IMG/VR virus record: IMGVR_UViG_3300035701_000160
Location: 1 to 33,460 of that record
DNA length: 33,460 nt
Reading direction: 5' to 3' (one strand)
From: a virus
Part shown: in pieces, positions 7,199 to 14,072 of the stretch
How the letters are laid out: the number at the start of each line of letters is the position of its first letter
Position numbering within the stretch: position 1 is the first letter of the stretch
Notes under the pieces: generated by a model
What the model was told of the DNA's origin: nothing
Database searches by the model: none
What the model saw: the letters and a program-made list of their open reading frames with translations, nothing else
Translations under genes and position numbers: made by a program

Positions 7199-8023
7199 AT
7201 GATCCGTTCAACGCGTTGGCTAAATAGCACCACTCTCAGCACGCGCAGTATCATGGGTGGGCGGCAGAATATATACCCGCCCAGCAATGCCGGATTGTCA
7301 AGGATTATCAATAGTCCGGGTGGGGATGTTTACGCCGATATTGTAGGTGTGGGTGGTATACCCAGTGCTGAGGCCGTTGGCAATCCGAGTTTGACAGTCA
7401 ACATTGTTGCAGTAGGTATTGCAAACACAGAGGCAGTCGGACAACCAACAGTCGCAGCGGTTGTGAAGCCTACCGGAATAGCAAGTGGTGAGATCATCGG
7501 GCAACCGACCATTGCGAGTTCGTTACAATTATCGGGCATTGCAAGCGCGGAAGTTGTGGGTCAACCAAGCATCACAGTTTCTGTGCAGGTCAATGGAATA
7601 CCAAGTGAAGAACTGGTCGGTACACCCACTATTACGGTGAGCATGACGTTGGTGGGTATCGTAAGCGGCGAACATGTTGGTGTCCCTTCCGTGAGTACAG
7701 ATGTCAACCTGATTGGGATTCCGAGTGGTGAGTTTGTTGGACAACCAAGTATCACTATTGACTTAGGATTGCAGGGAGTTGTTAGTAGTGAACAGGTTGG
7801 CACACCCACTCTTACTTGGGAGAGTCAGACCTGGACGATTCAGTGTATTGGGATTGAAAGTGAAGAGGCACTCGGTGTACCAGTTATCATGGTCGTACCA
7901 GATCTGTCATGGCCGCCAGTCGTATGGATACCGGGCGTTCACAGACGCGTTGTTGTCCAAAGCGTGGTGTTTGAAGACAAGGATGGGGTCATCAGAGTTA
8001 TAACGTCTGAAATGCTCATCTAA
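7199..8023 (+). CDS. Repeat protein, eight 20-residue GI-S-E-VG-P units
   Basis: A 274-residue protein. Eight units of exactly 20 residues run from residue 53 to 212, each following the scheme G-I-x-S-x-E-x-V-G-x-P-x-I-x-V; a ninth, degenerate one starts at residue 218 after a five-residue insertion. The regular spacing suggests a solenoid or a string of short beta hairpins. There is a 52-residue N-terminal region and a C-terminal beta segment of about 45 residues. It starts on the base after the previous stop. Placement in the head module suggests a capsid-attached fibre or surface decoration. Repeats of this kind are known to me from phage and bacterial surface proteins, but no function is established. 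Confidence 0.6.
   Translation: MIRSTRWLNSTTLSTRSIMGGRQNIYPPSNAGLSRIINSPGGDVYADIVGVGGIPSAEAVGNPSLTVNIVAVGIANTEAVGQPTVAAVVKPTGIASGEIIGQPTIASSLQLSGIASAEVVGQPSITVSVQVNGIPSEELVGTPTITVSMTLVGIVSGEHVGVPSVSTDVNLIGIPSGEFVGQPSITIDLGLQGVVSSEQVGTPTLTWESQTWTIQCIGIESEEALGVPVIMVVPDLSWPPVVWIPGVHRRVVVQSVVFEDKDGVIRVITSEMLI
7355..7834 (+). repeat. Eight tandem 60-bp coding repeats
   Basis: Each 60-base unit encodes one 20-residue repeat of the overlapping gene. The units have diverged in DNA sequence but not in length, with unit starts at protein residues 53, 73, 93, 113, 133, 153, 173 and 193. This indicates selection on the protein period and not recent DNA duplication. Confidence 0.75.
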
Positions 8024-8045
8024 GCCGCCCCTGAGGTGGGGCAGC
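8024..8045 (+). terminator. Hairpin after the repeat-protein gene
   Basis: GCCGCCCC and GGGGCAGC form an 8-bp stem with one mismatch around a 6-base loop, starting right after the stop at 8021-8023. There is no T-run after it, so it may slow transcription or stabilise an mRNA end more than fully terminate. Terminator function is a guess. Confidence 0.35.
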
Positions 8046-8076
8046 TATCAACAAATCTCTGGAAAGGGGTGTAGAA

Positions 8077-8274
8077 ATGAAAGCGTATCATATCGTAGTC
8101 GTTTCGGTCGGACTCGAGGCAAAGCCGCAGTCGGGTGTGATGTCGGCGGTCCAAGTAACGGAGCATCTCAACAAGCTCGCGGCTAGTGGGTGGAAAGTCA
8201 TCAATGCCGTACCCATGGGCTTCGATGCTGAAGCGGTCCGGTTGTTCATCTTGATGGAGAAGGACATAGCTTGA
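8077..8274 (+). CDS. Small DUF4177-like protein
   Basis: A 65-residue protein with the alternating pattern of DUF4177: an N-terminal beta strand (KAYHIVVVSV), a helix with L-N-K-L-A-A-S-G-W-K-V-I-N and a final strand (LFILMEKD). These proteins are small alpha-beta units of unknown function that occur often in phages. A GGGGTG lies about seven bases upstream of the ATG. It overlaps the next gene by four bases (TTGA), so the two are probably co-translated. Confidence 0.55.
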   Translation: MKAYHIVVVSVGLEAKPQSGVMSAVQVTEHLNKLAASGWKVINAVPMGFDAEAVRLFILMEKDIA

Positions 8275-8561
8275 TCGCCTACATCGTCGTAGGGAGGATC
8301 CTCATCTGGGCACTGCAGAATACACCCCTGCTAGATGGTGCCCGGAAGTATCCGAAGATCCAGGAGCTGCTCAACTGTGACTTCTGTCTCGGTGTTTGGG
8401 TCTTCAGCATTCTTGCTTGGTGGTTTAGGCCTAGCGTCATGCCGGAGAAGTTACCTAAGGGTGTGCAATGTGCCGCGACGGGGCTAGTCGTGTCGTTTGC
8501 GACGCACTTAGCGCGTATTGGGTGGGAAGAGAGGTTTGGCCATGCCATACACAGTTCGTGA
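8271..8561 (+). CDS. Small membrane protein with CxxC motif, DUF1360-like
   Basis: A 96-residue protein starting with TTG in a TTGA overlap; GGAGAAGG is upstream. Hydrophobic segments lie at about residues 1-16, 41-52 and 67-84. A CDFC pair at residues 36-39 precedes LGVWVFSILAWWF, which resembles the C-x-x-C-x-G-x-W layout of DUF1360 membrane proteins. The role is unknown. It overlaps the start of the protease-scaffold gene by 20 bases, so it belongs to the same transcript, which is unusual for a membrane protein in a capsid gene block. Confidence 0.45.
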   Translation: MIAYIVVGRILIWALQNTPLLDGARKYPKIQELLNCDFCLGVWVFSILAWWFRPSVMPEKLPKGVQCAATGLVVSFATHLARIGWEERFGHAIHSS

Positions 8562-10248
8562 AGATGGTCCCGCGAAGACTCCCGTTTGTGTCTACAAGAA
8601 GGATACTGGTGCAAAGGTAGGATGTACCACGGTGGCAAAGAAGAAGGCCTACCTCGCCGCCCTGAATGCCAATGCGAAGAGCGCGATCGATGTGGAAGCG
8701 ACTGTCGAGTTCGAGTTGCCAGATGAGCTCGACCTCACCCCACTGTTCGCGGAGTCTGATTCGAACATCCAATTCTGTTCGCTCTTCATCACGAAGGCAG
8801 TGCAAGACTCTGACGGGACGCGTCGTATCAAGGCCGTCGCGAGTGACACCTTTGAGGACACGTTTGGACAGCGGATGACCCTATCTCTCTTCCAGGACTT
8901 CCTGACCCGAATTGCAGAGGACATGCCAGCTCCACCTCCCTACGGTTCGGCGGCTTGGAAAGGTGGTATGCCCTACCTGAGCGTCGCGCACTATCTTGAT
9001 CAGGGTGGCCAGGCAGTCGTTGGTACACCGACGAATGTGTGGGTCGACGATAACCATTTTCGGTTCAAAGCCGATATGGCCAAGAGTGCCCTTGCTGAGA
9101 AGGCATGGGGTGCAATCAAAGCGGACATTGCGGACAACGTTCCCGACGAAAAGCGGGTACGTGTTAGCATCGCGTTCATCGATTGGGAACATGTCCATGC
9201 GGACGGAACACACTTCGCACGCAAGAGTATTGTGGAGGTGTGCCCTGTGTGCATCCGCGGCGCGAAGCTCAAGGAGTATGTCAAGGGGCAACTTGTTCAC
9301 TTTGCCCTTACGCGGGTGCCTATAAACGTGAGGACGCCCATCATGATCGAGAGATCCAGTGTGGACGGTGTTATCAAAAGTAAGAAAGACGACGCCGCAG
9401 CGATTGTTGGTGAAGACCTTGCGGAGGAGCTCGACAAGCGAGAACGAGGCACGGTCGTCGACAAGAGTGCTGCTGCGGTTGTTATTCGGGCTGACGCGGT
9501 GGTCACACCGACGCCAGTAGCGGTTGTTAGTGTGGTGGACGCAGCTAACAAGCCGTATGGTGGTGCTACGACTTTGGCCGGAGCTTTGGATTACATAACT
9601 GCTCAGAGGTTGACCTGGAAGTTTTCAGATCTCTTCTGGACGGTTCGCGATGTGATCTGGAATGCAATCGACAGTCCTATGGTGTCTGAGAAAGCCGCCG
9701 CGATCGAAGGGATCCTAGGAGAGATGCAGGACCAGTTTTCACAAGAAGCATTGATGGCCTTGTCGAAAGTCTCCACTCCAGTACCAGTAGTACCAGTAGT
9801 ACCAACAGTAACAAGTCAAACGGAGGTGTCAACAATGTTGAAATCTGACCATCCGTTAGCTGCTCAACTGGAGGCAATCGCCACGGCCTATGACGGCGTG
9901 GTAATGAAGAGCGATCTCACTCGTACTCAGAAGTTCGAACCGATCCAGAAGGCCCTGGATGCTCTGGGTCTTACGATCAGGAGTGCAGTGAACGCGTCGA
10001 CTCCGACTTCCACGGCGGACGTGGAGGAAACAATTCGACGTGTGCTGGGTGAGATGCTGCCAGCGTTCATGCCCGCATCGGTTCCTGTAGCTAACGGATC
10101 ACAATCGCCAGCGCCTCGGCAAGTTCAGCCTCAGGCGGCGGCGACGTTTAGAGCGACTGCTGCGGCGGACGCTAAGCCAAACCAGTTGAGAGATTTGGCT
10201 CGGCGGTCCGTCGGTTTGCCAGTCGGGGAGGGAGTGCCCAATGTCTGA
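8542..10248 (+). CDS. Prohead protease fused to scaffold
   Basis: A 568-residue protein. The N-terminal segment (PYTVREDGPAKTPVCVY, then GC and a Lys-rich helix) is a small module often seen at the start of phage proteases. The middle, about residues 70-260, resembles capsid maturation proteases: VRVSIAFIDWEHVH, then LVHFALTRVPINVRTPI, which matches the family's end motif of L-x-x-x-S/A-L-x-x-x-P-x-N. A long acidic, Ala/Val-rich region and a Pro/Val linker (about residues 413-426) follow, then a scaffold-like helical C-terminus. The start at 8542 has GAGAGG upstream. It overlaps the capsid gene by eight bases. The catalytic Ser and His were not assigned. Confidence 0.65.
   Translation: MPYTVREDGPAKTPVCVYKKDTGAKVGCTTVAKKKAYLAALNANAKSAIDVEATVEFELPDELDLTPLFAESDSNIQFCSLFITKAVQDSDGTRRIKAVASDTFEDTFGQRMTLSLFQDFLTRIAEDMPAPPPYGSAAWKGGMPYLSVAHYLDQGGQAVVGTPTNVWVDDNHFRFKADMAKSALAEKAWGAIKADIADNVPDEKRVRVSIAFIDWEHVHADGTHFARKSIVEVCPVCIRGAKLKEYVKGQLVHFALTRVPINVRTPIMIERSSVDGVIKSKKDDAAAIVGEDLAEELDKRERGTVVDKSAAAVVIRADAVVTPTPVAVVSVVDAANKPYGGATTLAGALDYITAQRLTWKFSDLFWTVRDVIWNAIDSPMVSEKAAAIEGILGEMQDQFSQEALMALSKVSTPVPVVPVVPTVTSQTEVSTMLKSDHPLAAQLEAIATAYDGVVMKSDLTRTQKFEPIQKALDALGLTIRSAVNASTPTSTADVEETIRRVLGEMLPAFMPASVPVANGSQSPAPRQVQPQAAATFRATAAADAKPNQLRDLARRSVGLPVGEGVPNV
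9835..10248 (+). CDS. Nested scaffold protein, internal start
   Basis: Inside the protease gene, GGAGGT at 9822-9827 lies seven bases before an in-frame ATG at 9835, a stronger ribosome binding site than that of the full gene. Initiation here would yield a 137-residue protein identical to the C-terminus of the fusion: helical, polar, Ala/Pro-rich, as scaffolds are. It starts right after the Val/Pro linker, a natural domain border. This is the arrangement of lambda C and Nu3, in which the internal product is the scaffold around which the capsid protein assembles. Translation from the internal start is inferred. Confidence 0.65.
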   Translation: MLKSDHPLAAQLEAIATAYDGVVMKSDLTRTQKFEPIQKALDALGLTIRSAVNASTPTSTADVEETIRRVLGEMLPAFMPASVPVANGSQSPAPRQVQPQAAATFRATAAADAKPNQLRDLARRSVGLPVGEGVPNV

Positions 10249-11440
10249 TCTACAGGGCGAACTCATCCTCGACCTCGCATCGGCTGGACACAAAGATACG
10301 TTCGTGGCAGGCCAAGCGCCGGCCGCGGTGGTGATGCGTTCCGCCGATCCTAACATCTTCCCACCCTATGCTCTGCCGATCGACTTCGCGGCTCAGTTCC
10401 CCACACCACTCGACACTACCGAAATCATCGCGATGTGCGAGGAAACGACGCTGCTCAAGTTCATCCCGGAAGAGGGTACGGGTCTGAAGACCGTGCTATG
10501 GCGTGAGCTAAACGAGCTCGCGTTCACGTCCGGTTCGGTGTCAATCAGCTTTGCCGATGGTACATGCCCCGAAGAGTTTCGACACGATGGTGACAACTCG
10601 TACATTGACCTCAAGAACATCGGCATCAAGAAGACTCTGGGCCTCAGCGACATCATGCACTCGGTCGCCTCGATCGGCGCTGGCTATGGCATCAGTGCCC
10701 TGCTCGGGCCGCATCCGTCGGGTGCTGGCATGCCAGGTGGCGGTGACGTCGCCACGTTCACGATGACCAACATCGCAAATCTGAAAGAGAAGGAGATGCA
10801 GCTAGGCGAGATCCTGGTCTTGAATGGCTGGGACAACCTTCTCGTGAACGGCGACCACACCATCAATGCCCTCGAGCCCGACGGCATCGTCAAGCTCCTG
10901 GCAACCGGTTCGTGCTCGGCGACGTCCACGGGCACGTTCGACGCTCTCAGCTACAACCGCTTCCTGGGCGAGAACTGCATCAAGCCGCAGGTCATCATGG
11001 GCCACCCGGCCGCGATCCAAGAGATGATGTCTGCGTTCTTTACGCTCGGTTGGGCTGGAACCGGTAATGGTTCCATACAAGTCATCACCTATCCCAACGG
11101 CAACCGCATCACTCCAGGATACAACTTTGACTCATTCGTCAACACTGGAGTCGGGCGTATTCAAGTCGTTGGCGATACCAACTTCCCGCGGACGGATAAC
11201 CTCAACGGGACGTTTACCGCTCGCCTCTATGGCCTGCGCATGACTCACAACGGGGTCAAGTTGGTGTACCGGGCTACGCAGATTCCGTTGGCCTTCAAGG
11301 ACCTGACTCCCGGGTGTACCACCATCGCGTTCGAAATGTGGGCGAAGACCGCTCTCATCATCAAACACAAGTGCGCTCACAGCGTCTACTCCGCAGTCTT
11401 CTCTGGCAACATCCGAACCTGCTGCCCAGTAATCCTGTAA
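10241..11440 (+). CDS. Major capsid protein
   Basis: A 399-residue protein following the protease-scaffold gene with an 8-base overlap and a GAGGGAG ribosome binding site, the usual position for the coat protein. Its length fits an HK97-fold coat. The N-terminal 70 residues are polar, and a Gly-rich stretch follows at about 150-170. The long alpha-beta core (MTNIANLKEKEMQLGEILVLNGWDNLLVNG) is consistent with a capsid A-domain. The C-terminus is Cys-rich (HKC, CC), as if disulfides or metal binding were used. The call rests on synteny and size; HK97-fold residues were not identified. A hairpin follows at 11449. Confidence 0.75.
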   Translation: MSDLQGELILDLASAGHKDTFVAGQAPAAVVMRSADPNIFPPYALPIDFAAQFPTPLDTTEIIAMCEETTLLKFIPEEGTGLKTVLWRELNELAFTSGSVSISFADGTCPEEFRHDGDNSYIDLKNIGIKKTLGLSDIMHSVASIGAGYGISALLGPHPSGAGMPGGGDVATFTMTNIANLKEKEMQLGEILVLNGWDNLLVNGDHTINALEPDGIVKLLATGSCSATSTGTFDALSYNRFLGENCIKPQVIMGHPAAIQEMMSAFFTLGWAGTGNGSIQVITYPNGNRITPGYNFDSFVNTGVGRIQVVGDTNFPRTDNLNGTFTARLYGLRMTHNGVKLVYRATQIPLAFKDLTPGCTTIAFEMWAKTALIIKHKCAHSVYSAVFSGNIRTCCPVIL

Positions 11441-11448
11441 CCAAGTAT

Positions 11449-11469
11449 GGGCGAGCCGCAAGCTCGCCC
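11449..11469 (+). terminator. Hairpin after the capsid gene
   Basis: GGGCGAGC and GCTCGCCC form a perfect 8-bp GC-rich stem around the loop CGCAA, nine bases after the capsid stop. It is followed by TTACT and not by a T-run, so it is probably a partial terminator or mRNA stabiliser that lets the downstream genes be expressed less than the capsid gene. Loss of transcript after it is inferred. Confidence 0.5.
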
Positions 11470-11471
11470 TT

Positions 11472-11534
11472 ACTCCGCTCTCTATGAGAGTCCAATCGCT
11501 GTGAGATACCCCACCATCTCATAGCGAGCGGAGT
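11472..11534 (+). promoter_or_regulatory. Two mutually exclusive hairpins before the glycosylation island
   Basis: A long inverted repeat pairs 11472-11489 (ACTCCGCTCTCTATGAGA) with 11517-11534 at 17 of 18 positions around a 27-base loop. A second stem pairs 11497-11507 with 11516-11526 at 10 of 11 positions. Both use bases 11517-11526, so only one can form. The long stem also covers a GGAG at 11530-11533, part of the ribosome binding region of the first glycosyltransferase. The layout is that of a switchable leader. No known riboswitch family was recognised. Confidence 0.45.
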
Positions 11535-11543
11535 GAGGGAACT

Positions 11544-12254
11544 GTGAGTTACGTAGTTATAACGCCAACTCTAAACCGATCAACACGTATGCTTCAAGCG
11601 ACTCAGAGACTGTTCGAGTCAGTGCGGGAACACGAGATTACGGTGTATGCAGTGTTTGATTCGGACGACACGGAGAGCGTCGAGTCGGTGCGCAAGTTGT
11701 TTCCGCAGGTGCGTCGGATAGTAGTAACCCCTCCGGCTACGCCAATTTACAAGTGGAACGAAGGACTTAGGGAAGCAGCGAAAGACTCGAACATGACACA
11801 TGTGGTACTCGGAGCCGACGACGTTAGCTGGCATGATGGATGGCTCGACGAAGTTTCAAAGGTCAGTTCAGGACTCGTGGGTCTGAATACACTCGAGTAC
11901 GGAGAGAGGCACTGTACACACTTTGTGCTTACACGACAGTTTATTGTTGAAGTCAACGGTGGCGTGATCTTCACACCCCATTACAAACATCTCTTCGCCG
12001 ACAATGAAATATTGGCTCGGGCACGACAAGTTGGGGCGTTTCAATATTGCCCCAACGCAATAGTAGAGCATCTACATCCTGCTCACGGCAAAGCCCGTCT
12101 TGATGATACATATACGCGGGCAACGGCTTTCTGGAATGAGGACCAAGCGACTTACGAGCGTCGTGTGGCAACAAACTTTCCATGTGATTACGAGGCAGTA
12201 TGCACCCTTTCGTCGTCTATACCTATTACTACAGAAATAGTTCAGCAGGCTTGA
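11544..12254 (+). CDS. Glycosyltransferase, family 2-like (GT-A)
   Basis: A 236-residue protein starting with GTG at 11544; GAGGG lies four bases upstream. The N-terminal YVVITPTLNRSTRMLQATQRLFES is the usual GT2 beginning, followed by an Asp-rich strand (AVFDSDDTESV) and the metal-binding-like GADDVSWHDGWLDE. The C-terminal half has the acceptor-side pattern NEILARARQVGAFQYCPNAIVEHLH. GT2 enzymes transfer a sugar from a nucleotide sugar to an acceptor. It opens the island and overlaps the next gene by 55 bases. The sugar and acceptor cannot be told. Confidence 0.75.
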   Translation: MSYVVITPTLNRSTRMLQATQRLFESVREHEITVYAVFDSDDTESVESVRKLFPQVRRIVVTPPATPIYKWNEGLREAAKDSNMTHVVLGADDVSWHDGWLDEVSKVSSGLVGLNTLEYGERHCTHFVLTRQFIVEVNGGVIFTPHYKHLFADNEILARARQVGAFQYCPNAIVEHLHPAHGKARLDDTYTRATAFWNEDQATYERRVATNFPCDYEAVCTLSSSIPITTEIVQQA

Positions 12255-13201
12255 GAGCTTGCCACCTGCTTGTGCATCGTTTGAATGCTCTTGGCGTGGC
12301 GGCGTACTCATCTCAAGCACTCGTCAATCCTGAGTGGAATGAGCCAGTATGGCAGTCGCAAAGTGATCCGTTTATCGCTGTCTACCCTGAGGTAGTCCAT
12401 GGCAATCCACTCAATGCAAAGTACGTCATTCGCTGGTTACTAAACTATCAGGGCAGACTTGGTGGACCGAAGGAGTATCCAAGTAGTGATTTGGTCTTTG
12501 CCTATTCCGGCGATATTGCTGCCGCCGCCCCTCGCGTTGATGGGCTATTGTATCTATCAATCGTTGAGGATGAGTTATTCTTTGATCCGGGCGATGTGCA
12601 GCGCGAAGGAACGTACTATTGGGTTGGTAAGGGACAAAGGCCAGTGAAGCCGCAAGGTGTCGAGATTACTGCTGGGTGGCCCGCAACTCGAGCCGAACTT
12701 GCTAAATTACTTCAGTCCGCAGCCCTCCTAGTAACTTACGACGATTATTCCTCATTGACTGTCGAGGCAGCACTTTGTGGGTGTTTGACAGTACTTGAGC
12801 CAGGATCTCGTCTGTACGATCGAGTCGAAGTTGTTACCGCTCATCGTAAGCGACAAAGTGAAACTGCAAAGCAGCTAAATGAGTTTGTTGAACTCGCGCG
12901 ACGTCTTACTGGCGAGTCCAGTCCAGCAATCGCAAGCACAGTAGTAGCCCCGGTAGTGGCCGCACCCACTTCGGCAGTCTTGCTAGTACGTTTTGGCTTG
13001 GGTCGCGAGCTTATCGAGGGCCCCGTCACCAAGAAACAGTACATTTTTTATTGCCGTAACAACATCTGTGCGTCACCGGTAGATCCACAGGACGTTTCGA
13101 GACTACTCGAGATGATGGGTGCGTGCTGCGGTGAAGCGCCAAAGAGGAAGAAGTTTCACGCCGCAAACCAATCAGAGGAAATTCGGTGGTATCAATTGTA
13201 A
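12200..13201 (+). CDS. GT-B-like glycosyltransferase fused to a small phage domain
   Basis: A 333-residue protein. Residues 1-235 look like a GT-B glycosyltransferase: SAGLRACHLLVHRLNALG at the N-terminus and a sugar-nucleotide site YDDYSSLTVEAALCGCLTVL near 180-199. An Ala/Val/Pro linker (246-257) joins it to a C-terminal domain (258-312) with LVRFGLGRELI, KKQYIF, PVDPQDVSRLL and ACCGEA. A closely similar layout forms the separate 98-residue protein at 21109, so this fusion combines a sugar-transfer enzyme with a domain also found in the tail module. The domain may target the enzyme to the virion. It overlaps genes on both sides. Confidence 0.6.
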   Translation: MHPFVVYTYYYRNSSAGLRACHLLVHRLNALGVAAYSSQALVNPEWNEPVWQSQSDPFIAVYPEVVHGNPLNAKYVIRWLLNYQGRLGGPKEYPSSDLVFAYSGDIAAAAPRVDGLLYLSIVEDELFFDPGDVQREGTYYWVGKGQRPVKPQGVEITAGWPATRAELAKLLQSAALLVTYDDYSSLTVEAALCGCLTVLEPGSRLYDRVEVVTAHRKRQSETAKQLNEFVELARRLTGESSPAIASTVVAPVVAAPTSAVLLVRFGLGRELIEGPVTKKQYIFYCRNNICASPVDPQDVSRLLEMMGACCGEAPKRKKFHAANQSEEIRWYQL

Positions 13202-13824
13202 TTGTAACTTTTGGCAGGCCGGACCTAATTGCAAAGTTCTTTGGTTGTATTCCAACGCCCTCGTGCAAGCATGAATACGTTGTAGTCGACAACATGCCAA
13301 GTGAAACGACGCGACGAGTTCTTGAAGGTATCTCCCAGCAGCGCCCAGTACGACTTGCATTCAACGAGTCGAACGTTGGCTTCGGTCCTGCTTGCAATCA
13401 AGGAGCTCGTCTCGCGCAATACAATACTCTCGTGTTTACACAGCCCGATGTTACCTTTATGGAGGATGTGACCCCCAAAGTTGTGAACCTAGCGGATGGA
13501 ACTCTCTATGGCGCACGTCTCATTACGTTTGACACAAGTTGGAACCGGTTTGGGTCTACGATCATCTCGTACTTAGAAGGGTATTTCCTGGCGTGTACGC
13601 GTCCGACCTGGACCGTTATTGGTGGATTCGACCCTCAAATTGTTCCGGCTGACTACGAGGATGTTGATTTATGTTATACAGCAACCCAGAAGGGCGTGCA
13701 GCTACGCGAACTGCCAATTCGTGCGAGTCATGTCTGGGGTGCCCATTGGAATGGTAATCCTGGAAGACAAGCTATTACAATGCGCAACCGTGCGTACTTT
13801 GCCCAAAAATGGGGCTTTGCATAA
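13186..13824 (+). CDS. Glycosyltransferase, family 2 (GT-A)
   Basis: A 212-residue protein starting with GTG at 13186, with GAGGAA upstream, and overlapping the previous gene by 16 bases. It shows the GT2 pattern: VSIVIVTFGRPDLIAKF at the start, then VVVDNMPSE, then ESNVGFGPACNQGARLA, the substrate loop shared with rhamnosyltransferase-like members, and PDVTF in place of DxD. GGFDPQIVPADYEDVDLCYTA near residue 150 is the usual GGFDE-x-F-x-x-Y-x-E-D-x-D-L motif, slightly altered. It probably adds a hexose or deoxyhexose; the acceptor is unknown. Confidence 0.8.
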   Translation: MVSIVIVTFGRPDLIAKFFGCIPTPSCKHEYVVVDNMPSETTRRVLEGISQQRPVRLAFNESNVGFGPACNQGARLAQYNTLVFTQPDVTFMEDVTPKVVNLADGTLYGARLITFDTSWNRFGSTIISYLEGYFLACTRPTWTVIGGFDPQIVPADYEDVDLCYTATQKGVQLRELPIRASHVWGAHWNGNPGRQAITMRNRAYFAQKWGFA

Positions 13825-13835
13825 AGGAGTGTAAC

Positions 13836-14060
13836 ATGATCAAGTTTTGGGAGTTGCTTCAAGAGAGTGTGATCATTCAAGGTGTTGTGACGTTGGTGTT
13901 GGTCGTGACTCTCTGTACGATGTTCATCACCGGGAAGCCGATTCCTGAATTGCTCGGCGCGATCACAACGTTGGTGTTGGGATTTTGGTTTGGCACGAAA
14001 TCACAACGGGCCATCGTTACAGCGACCAAAGCAATGGCGGAGTCGAAGCACAGTAAGTAA
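13836..14060 (+). CDS. Small two-helix membrane protein, holin-like
   Basis: A 74-residue protein with GGAG six bases upstream of its ATG. It has two hydrophobic segments, at about residues 12-30 (VIIQGVVTLVLVVTLCTMFI) and 40-53 (LLGAITTLVLGFWFG), with a short charged loop between them and a basic, Lys-rich C-terminus. This topology fits a small holin or a membrane anchor. A holin normally sits with lysis genes and no endolysin is visible nearby, so a membrane role in the glycosylation system, for example next to a lipid-linked sugar, is an equal possibility. No family was identified. Confidence 0.45.
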   Translation: MIKFWELLQESVIIQGVVTLVLVVTLCTMFITGKPIPELLGAITTLVLGFWFGTKSQRAIVTATKAMAESKHSK

Positions 14061-14072
14061 GGAGTAAACAAG

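Noticed and set aside
8024-8045. Hairpin as an intrinsic terminator
   Set aside because: Kept only as a hairpin with low confidence: there is no T-run, and the next gene follows shortly with its own ribosome binding site.
9773-9812. GTACCAGTA direct repeats in the protease-scaffold gene
   Set aside because: They encode a simple Val/Pro linker and are explained by coding low complexity, not by a DNA-level element.
13836-14060. Confident holin call
   Set aside because: Topology fits, but there is no endolysin or spanin nearby, so only a holin-like membrane protein is claimed.
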